Shown: positions 24,827 to 36,159, numbered from the stretch's first letter. The stretch is 64,000 nt of DNA from Strongylocentrotus droebachiensis (GCA_035222895.1 JAVYIG010001584.1:124001-188000); one strand, 5' to 3'. The notes: a model not told the origin generated them from the sequence alone. A program made the numbers and translations.

Positions 24827-25689
24827 GTTTACAAATTGCATTGATATTTAAAGCTTTAGTAGCTTTAAGCTTGCACAAAATTAATGTACAGAATAGTATA
24901 ATTTAAACTTCTGTCATCGTACCCAAACAAACAAATACATAATTCACAAATTCATTCACTGAAAACAAAACAGTTCCAGCAGTTTATTTCATTGAAGAAA
25001 AAACAGTGTTTCTATTGAGACTGAAGAAGCGTCAATTTACAAGCCAAAGCCAACAGGCCGACAAGCATGACAAGGAATAACCTAATTATCAAACGATGGA
25101 AATTAGATTTTTGTTCCGCCTGTGGATATCTGCGTTTGAAGTAAAAACAAATGTATGAAATTGTCAGTTTATATGAAGTCCTCTCTTTGTTTCAAGTCTT
25201 TGCCAACCTTGAGGCTACTTTAGCTCAAATACCGAAGGAAGTATAACAGAATTAAAAATTACATTTCACAATAGAAACACTAAAAAGTCGTAATAAATTT
25301 GAAAAGAGAAGAGCAACACTGTCTCTGGCACTTACAGCTTTCGTGAAACCATATTTGTTCGTATTATTCAGATATCGACAATAACCTTTTCATGTTTTGA
25401 ACTTAATATTATCGTCGATTATGGAAGGATATAAGGATATAGTATTATCAAATCAATTTTCATTGCTACAAGATGCAAGAAATTTATTTATAATGACATA
25501 GTACAATCTATCAACGAAAACTAAACTTATACTTCAATAACGTGCAGCTCACCGACTGGTTTCGCAATACTGTATCGAATCATTTTATATATATCAGCAC
25601 CACACTATAAGAATTTCGTTTCTTTTGTTTATGTTTAAAAATGACAATTACTGTACTTATTCACAATGTTCATTAATTGTTTTGTTTAT
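24827..25689. other. Probable intron sequence upstream of the Dmrt exon
   Basis: AT-rich, without open frames or recognised repeats. By position it should be the 3' part of the intron preceding the DMA-domain exon. No branch point is assigned. Confidence 0.5.
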
Positions 25690-25707
25690 ATTTTTGTTTG
25701 TGTACAG
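25690..25707 (+). other. Splice acceptor of the Dmrt DMA exon
   Basis: A T-rich tract (TTTTTGTTTGTGTACAG) ends in AG at 25706-25707. The exon continues with GA then GGT GGT GCG, so the incoming intron is phase 1 (the exon supplies codon positions two and three). The ATG at 25677 lies in the intron tail, so it is not the protein start. Confidence 0.8.
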
Positions 25708-26672
25708 GAGGTGGTGCGGATCAGAAGAGAGCTCGTCTAGAGATCATCCGTGCTCCAGCCAGTCCGCCGCCTGCCCCACCCCACAGTCCAACCAGCTTAC
25801 CTAGTCAAGATCCTCGAGTCTCATCACCAGACACAAGGAGTCCACGTAGCGTCAGTGCAGGCACGATGTCTCCTACCAAGTCCCTATCACCGGTGGCATC
25901 TCCTAGGATAGAGTCCGCAGAGCAGAGTGAAGTCATCAGGACACCAGGGTTTGGTATGATTCAACCAGGGTCTGGACTCGACTTTGAGCATAGTGAGGCA
26001 AGGAGGCTTGGGTTCATGCAACAGCAGCCGTCAACCACTGCGTCAGCTGCCGCAGCCCTTGCGTCGAGCTTGAGCTTCGCTGGACAGTCTGGACTTGGTG
26101 GCGCGAAGGGTCAGCGACCGCCCATTGAAGTACTTTGTCGGTTGTTCCCGACGCAGAAGCGAGCCGTTCTTGAACTCATGCTCCAAGGCTGCGACGGCGA
26201 TGTCGTGCAGGCCATCGAACAACTTCTCAATTGCCAACGCGAAGTATCAGCTGCTTCGTCATCGTCGTCGACGCCGTCAACGGCATTGACCACAGACTCT
26301 GTCACGTACCCGACGACGGCAACCACTGTACCGTCGGTGGCCGAGCCACCCTGCATCGCACATCGCCCGTACTTGTCTACAACCCCTGTATGTACCGCAG
26401 GACTCAAGTCGGCTTTCTCTCCCCTCACTGCTTCTCATGATAAGACTCTGATTCAGCCACCGGTTACACATGCTGGGCTACCTCCCATGAGGCTAGCGTA
26501 CCCGTCGTATCCCCGTGGAATCACGTTCTGGAACCCCTACACCTCTGCAATGATCCCAGCGGCTTTTGGTGTCCAACAACAAGCAGAGTGCCACTTCAAT
26601 GGTATCATGGGAGGGCCAAGGAAAGACAACACCAGACCCAACGGTGCTTTCGGAGGAGGAAGTCCATGGTAA
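25708..26672 (+). CDS. Dmrt transcription factor, DMA-domain exon (DMRTA/DMRT3 type), 5'-incomplete
   Basis: This encodes the C-terminal part of a doublesex/mab-3-related factor. In order, numbered from the open frame at 25677: a basic KRARLE stretch (17-22); a Pro/Ser-rich linker with seven Ser-Pro sites (29-76); Gln- and Ala-rich segments; the DMA domain at about 147-185 (RPPIEVLCRLFPTQ, then LELMLQGCDGDVVQAIEQLL; 26115-26231); a Ser/Thr-rich stretch; and a SAFSPL motif at 245-250. A DMA domain is typical of DMRTA1/A2 and DMRT3 relatives and absent from DMRT1. The DNA-binding DM domain is missing and should be in an upstream exon outside the window. The frame stops at TAA 26670-26672, but a strong donor (GTAAGC) starts at 26669, so the exon may really end at 26668. 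Related proteins act in neural and gonadal development. Confidence 0.9.
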
Positions 26673-26674
26673 GC
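26669..26674 (+). other. Strong 5' splice site overlapping the Dmrt stop codon
   Basis: The sequence CCATG then GTAAGC matches the animal donor consensus well, and the in-frame stop TAA (26670-26672) is part of it. If used, the exon ends in phase 2 with TG of the Trp codon. If unused, translation ends after Trp. Both outcomes are discussed in the findings. Confidence 0.55.
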
Positions 26675-26875
26675 ATCCGTAATAACAATGATACAGGGGT
26701 GTCGCTAGAGCCATTTTCGAATCATAGTGTAGGACAAAATCTGTCAACAATTTGTTGAAAACACATGCCTGAGTACCAAAGGGCCTGTAATCTTAAAATT
26801 TCGGGGGACAACAGTGATTCATGATTTATCGAAAGATCTCGAGTTCCACCACACATGCCGCATATCATGAACAAT

Positions 26876-27192
26876 CATCATTGTCATCATCATCATTATC
26901 ATTATCATCAATATCATCATCATTATCATCCTCATCATTATTATAATCATCATCATCATCATCATCAATATCATCATCATCATCATCCTTATCTTCCTCA
27001 TCATTATCAATATCATCATTATCAATATCATCATCATTATTATTATCCTCATCTTCCTCATCATCATCATCATCATCATCATCATCAATATCATCATCAT
27101 CATCATCCTTATCTTCCTCATCATTATCAATATCATCATTATCAATATCATCATCATTATTATTATCCTTATCTTCCTCATTATCATCATCC

Positions 27193-27229
<37 letters not shown>

Positions 27230-27336
27230 TATTATCATCATCATCATCATCCTTATCTTCCTCATCATTATCAATATCATCATTATCAATATCATCATCA
27301 TTATTATTATCCTCATCTTCCTCATCATCATCTTCC

Positions 27337-27373
<37 letters not shown>

Positions 27374-27390
27374 TATTATCCTCATCCTTT
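26876..27390. repeat. ATC/ATT triplet array with higher-order repeats
   Basis: About 515 bp of TCA-type triplets. A block containing CCTTATCTTCCTCATCATTA, then ATCAATATCATCATTATC, recurs at about 26988, 27108 and 27250, giving higher-order periods near 120 and 142 bp. With a period of three and no stops it produces 179-204-codon frames of poly-His, poly-Asp or poly-Met on both strands. None is a protein. It lies in the presumed last intron or 3' UTR of the Dmrt gene. Confidence 0.9.
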
Positions 27391-27394
27391 CTCT

Positions 27395-29840
27395 TAACAT
27401 ACACTCTCGCTTCGTTAGTAGAATTGTCAACACTTAGAATTGTACAACAGGAAATAACTTGTTATTATCTCTTTACGATCTCAACTGAATCAAATTTTTG
27501 TTCCTACCTGCATCATTTTCAAAATTAGAAATTTAGTTACACAATGAAAACTTTCTTTGCAAAGAACAGGCAGAAGCAGGTCACGAGTTCAGGTGAAACA
27601 CGAATGTAAGGCCGCTCCCCCTTTCCATCTTTTTATCTTTGGTTTCGAATATCTCTGGATATAAATCAAGAAAGTTACGAACTGCACTTGTGGAAGGAAT
27701 TCATCTTGTTCACTATTCATGTCAAACCACGTTTTGTCTGTCAAGAATCCATTGAAAAATTCAATTCGTAAAATATCTCTAATGTAATACATTTTCTCTT
27801 CTCTATGTCCTTCGTGAATTTTCTCAAAAATATCCGTGACTGCCCCTTATTTTGATTAATCAAATTCCATAAATTGTATATTCGGGGATATTATCCCAAT
27901 ACAATAGCTTCGTATAAGATAAAATGAAGGAACGGCCCCGATGGTATTTGAGATCTCTAAAGGGGAAAGTATAACCTAACGTTAAAAGATGGAAATAGAA
28001 GCAATTCATGGTAATAACCATTTCAAAATCTATATTGTACCTGTCAAAATGCAGCAATTACAGTCAATTTTTTGTGGGAACGGAGAGAAGTACATAAAAG
28101 AGAAATGAAATTGGCGTAAACGAAGTCGGGTGGTACATTGATAGTGAAAATGGCCACCATGCGACAAACAAATACGACATGGGGTTCATTTGCTTTCTCT
28201 AGAAAATTAGTTCCACAAAAAATCAGGCAAATGTATGATTCAATTGTTACACCTTTTGACTGTTTAACTTCTTGCAGTGCATATTGAAAAATCGCTTAAC
28301 CCACTCGGAGCGCAAAGGTCTGTTATCCATTAGAATCAAATGTAGGAATGCATTGGGAGGACTGAAAGAGTTTATTTGTTGGAGAGCGAAGGACGAGCAT
28401 TTGTGATTTGATTAACATTTTGTTCATCTGAATCAAAGTGTTGCTGACTTGCTTGTAGCTCGAAAATGCGCGAAATTGTGCGATTGACTCGAAGTATTTC
28501 TCGATAAACTTGGACATAGAGACAGAAGAGACCACATCCACCCTGATTCATGCTTTATTTGATAATAGATGGGATGTTTGGAGCGTTTAGTGCTAAACAG
28601 TTTCCTCAAGATTTAATTTGTTTTATAAGGTTCAGTGCCACAATGACACAGGTTGCTTCAACAAATCAAAATGCCTCATGCAAGAAAACCTTACGTTCTC
28701 CCTCTCTGCGCGTATCCTATTCTCTAAATATCTCCGTTTATAGTTTCCTTTTAAACAATCTAATCTAAATAATCGAATCGGGGGTAATTCAAGTGAGAAT
28801 TCACGCATATTATGACGTGATTACTCCTTGACAGTTTATGTTGAAGTCATGTGACCATACTCTTGACTTCTGAACTTCACTTAAAAAAGAGAATGTTCCC
28901 GATAAAAATATAAAAAAAATCTCCTATGAATTTATCGAACTTTAATCATATTCAGGCTAATTGATACAATGTGAATATCACTAGCCCCTTTTTTAAATTA
29001 TCATTTCCATGGTTTGAAGTGCAACAGCAATGTTTGATAATAATTTTATTGTTACATATTTAATAAGAATTTCAGATCATAGATTTTACATCTTATCATA
29101 TGCCTTGCTGCTTTTGTTGTTCACCATGCTAAAGTAAAAAGGTATTAGGAATACAAAATATAACATATTGAAATATATAATTTTCTACTACATTTTAGTC
29201 ATTATTTAAGAAGAGAAATATAACCATGTGGTTAAAGCAAGATCTTGGTGCTTTCAAAAATTGTATACATAACTATTTATTTCGTAACATGAGCCTTGAT
29301 AAGAAAAATATTAATGTTAAGTTTTTTTGTTGCGAACAGTTTGGTATTTCATTAAAACATTCTTACTCGTATCAAAATGATGATTTAGTAGACTGCATAT
29401 TTAAGCACTCTTTTATGATATCTAATTGACAACACTGGTTGAATCATGATATAATGAAAGCTCTTTATAATATGTACACATTTATTGCAATAATCTATGA
29501 ATAATAATCATTCTCCTTACCCATATTTAACCATTGGTTTGAAAGTCTTATGCATGAATTAAAATTAGTATATTTTGAGGGTTATACTCTAGGAGAAGTA
29601 CGTTATACATGTACTCTAAATAGATTTCCTAACTTGAATTGTGATTATAAACATGATAATTAGGACCTCGAGATCGCCTTATTTTATCCCTTTAGACCAT
29701 GAATTCCTATATCCACTTTACTTACATTGCGTTATCTATTTATCTATAATTCATATTTGCTTTGTTGTTTTCTACGTTGTAAAAATGCATTTATATGATT
29801 AAAACTAATTTCTTTTTATTCTCTTTCTTCTCTTTTCTTT
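27395..29840. other. Presumed Dmrt intron or 3' flank, no gene recognised
   Basis: AT-rich sequence between the DMA exon and the candidate terminal exon. The plus-strand frame at 29226-29429 (67 codons) and those near 28323-28768 have no known motif. No transposon ends were seen. Confidence 0.45.
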
Positions 29841-29848
29841 CATCGCAG

Positions 29849-29931
29849 ATATCTTCAATAACTCTCCACCAATGTCAGCTGAAATTCGCGAAACTTTCGG
29901 GAAGATGTACTCCTTCAAAGAGCGGCTCTAA
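29849..29931 (+). CDS. Candidate Dmrt terminal exon (26 codons)
   Basis: A long pyrimidine tract (TTCTTTTCTCTTTCTTCTC type, 29806-29843) ends in CATCGCAG at 29848, an excellent acceptor. Skipping two bases, it reads NNSPPMSAEIRETFGKMYSF and ends at TAA 29929-29931, a natural-looking hydrophilic tail. This frame needs an incoming phase-1 donor. The strongest upstream donor, at 26669, is phase 2 and would instead create TGA at the junction. Weaker phase-1 donors within the DMA exon lie at 26602 and 26644. So this is either an alternative C-terminus, a 3' UTR exon, or an exon joined through an exon I have not seen. Confidence 0.45.
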
Positions 29932-32640
29932 GATGTGTGATCATGATACTTTAGGAACATAAATGAGCAGGAATTAAAAAGCAATTAATTCTTCATACTT
30001 GGGCTACCTTAGTGTCTACGACTATATTTTCATTGACGTCGGGAGCTTTTGAAGTGAGCATCTAGATGGATATCTTTTCTAACATATCGAGTACTCTGAC
30101 TGCTCATGAGAGTGTCATCTGGATTTAATGCTGTTGGTATTTTTCTTCAAAGATAATGGAACTATTTAAAAGTCAGAAGAAAGTAAGAAAGAAACTCCAA
30201 ATGCCGATGCTTCTTTCCAGTGGAAGTTGGAGAACTACTACGCATACTTTATGAAGCTTTGTGCCATTTGTGGACTATTCCTCTCTCTCTGCTCATCGCC
30301 AGTTTGCCAGTTTTGTCTAGCTGTTTTAAAACGTATCCTGATTGAACTTGATTTATGAAATGTGGATTTAATTTGTACGATGGCTATTAGCGATGTTGTA
30401 ATCATATGAAGAATAACGAAATCATCAGGAATACATTCGTATCCATGGAAACGGATCATAGATTCTCCTAATCTCGCGTTCATGAAAAATCAAAATGTTG
30501 TACAGAAAGCAGACAATGACCATCGCTCAACTAATTAATGTATTAACAATTTGAGTTCATTGCAATTTATTGGACGGAGCAAGCATTAAAAACAGAAGTT
30601 CGCGAATATGTTTTCTGGGCGTCATGCATGTGGGGCAGAAATTGATTATGAAATGAATGAGATAGTAATAGCATGATCATTTGTATTGGTTTATAATAAG
30701 GAATCTTGCACTAATAAGTGAACTCTTTTTTTAGTGAGCTACAATCCTGTTTGAATAGGATTCAGTAATAATAGCATTCAGTGATAATTGAAATGTGTGA
30801 ATACCTTTCGCTCCTGATTGAAATACTAATATTTTAGGTTAGTTAAATTTCAACAACAGTTTAAGCTCACTCCTAACCCGAACTTGTTGTCTTTAACAGG
30901 ACGAACACCAGCTTGCCCGAGGCTTGCCTGACTTACACGTACAACAAATTTATTCATATCAGATTCGTATCGACACTGTCATACATAGTACTAGTAGTTT
31001 AATTTGGTTGTAATGATGTTAGTTTGGTTGGAAACAAATTTGGGCAGAAACATAAATACATATGAATTTGAATGTATTAGAGAACTGATCGGTTAATGAC
31101 TCTTGTATGGCGAATTGGCAACACACATAACGGTCAGGAAGAAGAAAAATTAAGAATAAAAAGTATTTTATCAGGAAATTTAAGCTCTTTAATGAAACAG
31201 CATTTCAATCTTGTATTCAGTCGGGGCTTTTTTTTCCTTTTCATTCTTGTATGAATATGTATTCAATAATTGACAATATTGAAAATTGTGATAAATGGAT
31301 GATAATCTCGATTACTATGTGATTGCAATGGATGGATCTAGATAGTGCTAAACAAATGGAGAAGGAGGACGGAATGTTTATGGTGGAGCCTCGCCTGCCG
31401 TATAAATACTCTTCAAGGATTCTTTCGTCTTCTTCTTTGGAGTTTTAATGGGGACAGGGCATTCACAGTCTTTAATCTATGCTTGAAACGCCACTGATGA
31501 GGATAGGAACAGATTAAAAGTGAACAATAAGTGTAGCTAACTATATTTGTTTTGTGCGTCAGTACATACAGTAAAGTAAAGTAAAGTGACATTCGAAATA
31601 AAAACGTAGACATTTATTTATTTGTGTACATATTGATATACCGTTGTATTTCTCCAAACTAAAAAGGATCAGCTTAATTGTAACTAGTAGAATAATACAA
31701 ACTGTTAAGAAAATACGTTGAACCAATTATCATTCGATTCTTAGGACGTGCATATTTTCACTTGTGTATACATATTGTATTGACATAAACTAAAATTCAG
31801 TCGTTGGAAAATTAAAAGAAAACGTCAACAAATTCATCAATGAGTGATCGAAAATGTATTTATTGTCCTCATTCACCTGAAATACGGATTTAAAATATAT
31901 AATTTTGATATATGGATGGGGTGTGGTGTGAATATGAATATATTGATTGCTTTATGCGTCCATAATTTATTCATAAAAGTGAACGAAGGTTATAATTACA
32001 TTAACTTTAATAGCCCATTGATTAATGGTAAACCAAATTGTCTATTTCATTTTGTACAACTTCTTGAAATAGTCTTGAAACGTAAGGAAAACGAGAAATA
32101 AATTTCTGAATGAAAAGTGCTTGAAATATATTGTTTTTTTACGGAAATAAATTCGTCTACTGTATGAAAACTGAAGCGGCACGATCGATGGACTTACACA
32201 ACCTATGTGTATTTTACGGGTTATAACCTGATTTTTTGAAAATTCGATTTCATAGGTACCAACCAGTTCAATGATAATACTTGCGAGAACTTCATAAAAG
32301 ATAGTCCTCTTCTAAAAGATGCTCTCTTGAATACCACTTTTTTGTAATGTTTGTAAATGTTTGAAAGAACTTGCAAAACAAATATACACAAATCATAAGG
32401 CAATCAATCTATATTTCATTTATTTTGTTATAACTCAATAATAAGATATTTTTAAAAATACGCAAAATGGAATAAACATTTGGGGAATAACAAAAATGGG
32501 GTAAACGTGAGAATAATACAAAAAGATTACAGTAATCTGTTATCCTTCTTGCTTTATTGGTAATGGATTTAATATGATTGGTCAGGTGATGGATTTATTT
32601 GGTTTTTTATTGATTGAATGGATGTTTCGAACTTGTTTCG
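29932..32640. other. Possible Dmrt 3' UTR followed by AT-rich intergenic DNA
   Basis: No coding frame of interest. An AATAAA at 31155-31160 is followed within about 60 bases by a T-rich tract, a possible cleavage region for a plus-strand transcript. Other frames (30238-30483 minus, 31844-32101 plus) are not recognised. Confidence 0.35.
31155..31160 (+). terminator. Possible polyadenylation signal
   Basis: AATAAA with a downstream T-rich element at 31220-31240. The hexamer is common in AT-rich DNA, so this is only positional support for a Dmrt transcript end. Confidence 0.2.
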
Positions 32641-32643
32641 TTT

Positions 32644-33140
32644 CAATGAATGAATAAGTGAATTACTGAATGAATGAAAGAATGAATGAATGAAGGGAAT
32701 AATTAATTAATTAATGAATGAAAGAATGAATGAATGAATGAATGAAAAATAATGAATGAATGAATGAATGAATGAATGAATGAAATAATGAATGGATGAA
32801 AGAATGAATGAAGGGAGGAAGGAAATAATGAATGAATCAATGAATGGGTAGATGGATGGATGGATGAATGAATGAAAGAATGAATAAATGAAGGGAATAA
32901 TGAATTAATGAAAGAATGAATGAATGAAGGAAATAATGAATGAATGAATGAATGAATGAAGGGAGGAAGGAAATAATGAATGAATGAATCAATGAATGGG
33001 TAGATGGATGGATGGATGAATGAATGAAAGAATGAATGAATGAAGGAAATAATGAATGAATGAATGAATGAATGAATGAAGGAAATAATGAATGAATGAA
33101 TGAATGAATGAATGGGTAGATGGTTGGATTGATGGATGAA
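32644..33140. repeat. (GAAT)n minisatellite with higher-order units
   Basis: Nearly 500 bp of GAAT/GGAT/GAAA tetranucleotide variants. A longer unit containing CAATGAATGGGTAGATGG recurs at about 32841, 32990 and (variant) 33110, so the array has a higher-order period of roughly 115-150 bp. Minus-strand frames rich in His-Ser-Phe-Ile are repeat artefacts. Confidence 0.9.
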
Positions 33141-33350
33141 TTTGATTTGATTTTATTCGGTTTATTGCAAAGAAAGAACATGCAGCTGGAAAGCTGAAAT
33201 TGCTCAATTTACAAAGTCAATACAAATCAATATGAATGACTAAAACATCCGACCATAAATCATGCATAATGAAACAAAATGAAACTCAAATATTACATCA
33301 AAATCTGAATATATTACAAATATTAAAAACAATACAAAATTTCTTAATGA
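33141..33350 (-). mobile_element. Probable 3' end of a non-LTR retrotransposon (minus)
   Basis: Read on the minus strand, the sequence ends TTTGCAATAAACCGAATAAA then ATCAAATCAAATTC, which looks like the 3' UTR and tail of a CR1/L2/jockey-like LINE. The tail is continuous with ATTC units of the neighbouring minisatellite. No reverse-transcriptase coding was seen here, so the copy would be a 5'-truncated tail. Confidence 0.4.
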
Positions 33351-34215
33351 ATGAAATCATGAAAATGATTATTCAAATGACATAATTGGATGAAAGTCGT
33401 CAATGAAATCTGAACAATTCTTTGACGGATGCACTTTCTTAGCATGCGATTCGACTATTTATACACTTGTTCATCAGAAAATCAGTTTAACAAGAATTTA
33501 TAGGCTTCAGGCTATTTAAGTGTACACCAACTATTAAGACGAGGGAGACCGGGATTCAAGGGGTGGGGGGTTTGGTGAAAAAGTGAGAAAAATGAGGTGT
33601 TCTTGAAAGGCAACTTCTAATTATGGAAGGTTGAAATGTTTTAGCAGCGTATAATGCTAATTGAACATGACCGGTGCATGAAGACAATGTGTTGATCTAG
33701 CACCCCTTAAGGCCATACCGGATGTGTGCCCGGGTCTCGTTTTCTTCACGATCACGGCCGGTGAGCGCTCTTAATTCGAGCCTTGACAAGAAGTTGGGCT
33801 CTCCGTGACAGCTCCTCGCTGTGCAGACAAATTGATTCCCACCCCTAAATACCTCAACCATCTACCAATGTCACTCTTGTCCTTTCCTTCCTTCTTCCCT
33901 TTTCTCTCTCCTTTCCTCCCTTCTTCCCTTCTTTCTCTCTCCTTTCTCTCTGGATTTACCTTCTCTTTCTTTCACGCCTATTCTCTTTTCTCTTCTCAAT
34001 CGCGTCGGATTTTTCCAGTGTTGATATTGTACAAGACGTCTTCAAACTGCATATTATATATTATACTAATCTTTAAAGGACACGGATAATGATATCGCTT
34101 GCATGAGGAATCTGTTCCTGACGTATCAGCAGTACATGACTGTGAACAGTACAATATGAGTCGCGGAAACATAAATGTTAATTACCTTTCGACTTAACCT
34201 TTCTTGTACAACTTT
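33351..34215. other. Non-coding DNA, no gene recognised
   Basis: AT-rich, with a G-run near 33561-33570 and a CT-rich stretch at 33880-34000. The frame at 33805-34089 is Ser/Phe/Leu-rich because of the CT-rich composition. Confidence 0.4.
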
Positions 34216-34262
34216 ATTTTCTAGATCGTCTAAGTTTAATTTTCTAGATCGTCTAAATTTAA
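34216..34262. repeat. Tandem duplication of a ~23-bp unit
   Basis: Two adjacent copies of a unit containing TTTTCTAGATCGTCTAA, at about 34217-34239 and 34240-34262, differing by one base in the part that follows. Confidence 0.8.
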
Positions 34263-34346
34263 TTGGTCTCTCCTTCTCTCTCCCTCTTTCTTCCTGTGTG
34301 TGTGTGTGTGTGTGTATCTCTCTCTCCCTTTTCTCTTTCTCTACTC

Positions 34347-34379
<33 letters not shown>

Positions 34380-34405
34380 CCTGCATATACACACACACAC
34401 GCACG
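34262..34405. repeat. Compound (CT)n/(GT)n/(CA)n microsatellite
   Basis: CT tracts interrupted by a GT tract (34296-34316), followed by CT and a short CA tract. Frames on both strands through it are Ser/Leu or Arg/Glu repeats and are not genes. Confidence 0.9.
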
Positions 34406-34708
34406 CATACGCACATAAGCGCATTTACATCCGCACTTAATTTCTCTTCTTCCCTCATTCTTCGGTGCATACATTTCGTCATTTCATATTTGTCCATCTT
34501 TCTCTCATATTCATTTTATGTTTAGCCTGGTCAGATACGGAGTCCCTGGGGCGCTGTCTAAACGCGATGGATTTTTATACCCAGTCTGCTGTCAATTTGA
34601 GCGCGAAAATATACCTGCAAACAAGGAAAGCGAGCTCGAGGGAAGAGATACAGTTATATGCAAACGAAAGAAAGGAGACAATAGACGATAGGAGAGGGAT
34701 GGCGAGAG

Positions 34709-34710
<2 letters not shown>

Positions 34711-34755
<45 letters not shown>
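34711..34755. repeat. (GA)n microsatellite
   Basis: About 22 GA units ending at GTGAGGGGG. Confidence 0.95.
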
Positions 34756-34758
<3 letters not shown>

Positions 34759-34969
34759 GGGGGAGACATTAATGTTGTTTATTTACTATACTCTTTGTAA
34801 TTCTTAAAACTATCAATAGTATGAAGATGGGAAAGGGACATCCAAGTAGGAAGCATCTTCCAGAAGGCATATAATATATTTGCTAAAGATAGGAACAAAT
34901 GGTTTGAATATGTTTGTGGAGCCAACGTCGTATAGGGTCACGGTGACAGCTTAGCTTAGCTTAACTTTC

Positions 34970-35155
34970 AACAATAATAATGATGGTTTTATAATAGGAA
35001 TGTTAATGATGATGATGATGAAGATGATATTGCTAATAATAACAATAATAATAATAATAATGAAATATTAATACCAATAATAATAAATGATAATACTGAT
35101 GATAATGTTGATGCTGTTGCTGCTGCTGATGATGATGAAAATAATTACTGTTATA
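34970..35155. repeat. Mixed AAT/GAT/GCT triplet repeats
   Basis: Short blocks of ATA/AAT, GATGAT and GCTGCT triplets, interrupted. This is the plus-strand equivalent of the ATC arrays elsewhere in the window. Confidence 0.75.
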
Positions 35156-35212
35156 ATATTGACAAGGAATAGATGTTACATTTAAATAAGAATTTAATTT
35201 CTTCTAATGCTA

Positions 35213-35343
35213 CGGTCACAAAGGTTCGTACGAACGATATTTTCGTACGAATCTCGTTGTTTTTCCATTGTCTTCCTGAATTTCCGTTGTCTGAAAATCG
35301 TTCGTACGACGTTCGTAGCAGTTCGTAATGGCATTTGTGACCG
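35213..35343. mobile_element. ~131-bp foldback element (CGGTCACAAA ends)
   Basis: It begins CGGTCACAAAGGTTCGTACG and ends GCATTTGTGACCG, so the ends are inverted copies. The interior holds several TTCGTACGA motifs that are themselves palindromic. The target duplication is unclear. No coding capacity. Confidence 0.6.
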
Positions 35344-35623
35344 AGGCTTTAGGCCAAGCGGAAATTCACTGATGGAGGAATACATTTCTTCATTGATTTA
35401 CATTGGTCTTCTTGACTTAATACTTTTTAAATCGGTCATGGCAGTGGATTCCATATTAAAGGGTCCGAATTTAATAGATTTCTATTAGATTAGTTATATT
35501 TTGGTTAACTTTAAGTTTACAATTTTCCCAGGTTCTTTTTTGACAGGTCTGAATGATAATTGAGAAATAATCAAAGCAATAAATTAGGTGGCTGCCGATT
35601 CTTTGTGAGATCACACATATTAA

Positions 35624-36155
35624 AGTTACTATGTCCCTTTTGCAGCCAACCTCAAATTTTGTAGAACTTTGCAGGAATTATGAATATGTCATGTATGTCC
35701 TATCTGTGAAATTTAAACGTTAGCAGTGTCCTCATATTCAAATTATGCAAGGAAACCCGTTTACTTGCTAGACTTCACTGTCAGACACTATTAAGTGACT
35801 GACTGGCTTTTTTTCTTCTTTGGTAATAACATACATGAAAAGAGTTGTAAAGGGTACATGAGCATTTGTCTACATCAATAACCCACTTCTTGTGATGGCC
35901 AAGATTAAACTGATTGAATCTTTGCGCAGCATAAAACGTATGACCATTGGGTACAATTGTCTGAAAATCAAGACTATTACTTTTGGGCTCTATAGCCCTA
36001 AAGTCGATTTAACAACTAATAGTCATTATTTTCCCACTTGAAGACATTTTCAAGCCCCAACTTTTTTAGGGAAGTTCTAAATAAGTATTATCTTTCAAAT
36101 GCAGTTGGAATTTAACTTTTTCATTTTTTTGGCCTGCAAATGGGACATAGTACCT
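35624..36155. mobile_element. 532-bp MITE with TTAA target duplication
   Basis: The left terminus AGTTACTATGTCCCTTTTGC and the reverse complement of the right terminus, AGGTACTATGTCCCATTTGC, match in 18 of 20 positions. Both ends are flanked by TTAA (35620-35623 and 36156-36159). TTAA duplications are characteristic of piggyBac and Kolobok transposons. The interior has no open frame, so the element is non-autonomous. Confidence 0.8.
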
Positions 36156-36159
36156 TTAA

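Noticed and set aside
1-25707. DM-domain exon for the Dmrt gene
   Set aside because: I looked for a frame with the Cys/His spacing and the CRNHG-type motif of the DM domain and found none in this interval; short or split exons could still be missed by eye.
26819-27433. Long poly-His, poly-Asp and poly-Met open frames on both strands
   Set aside because: They are translations of a triplet repeat that lacks stops in several frames; composition follows the repeat unit and nothing else.
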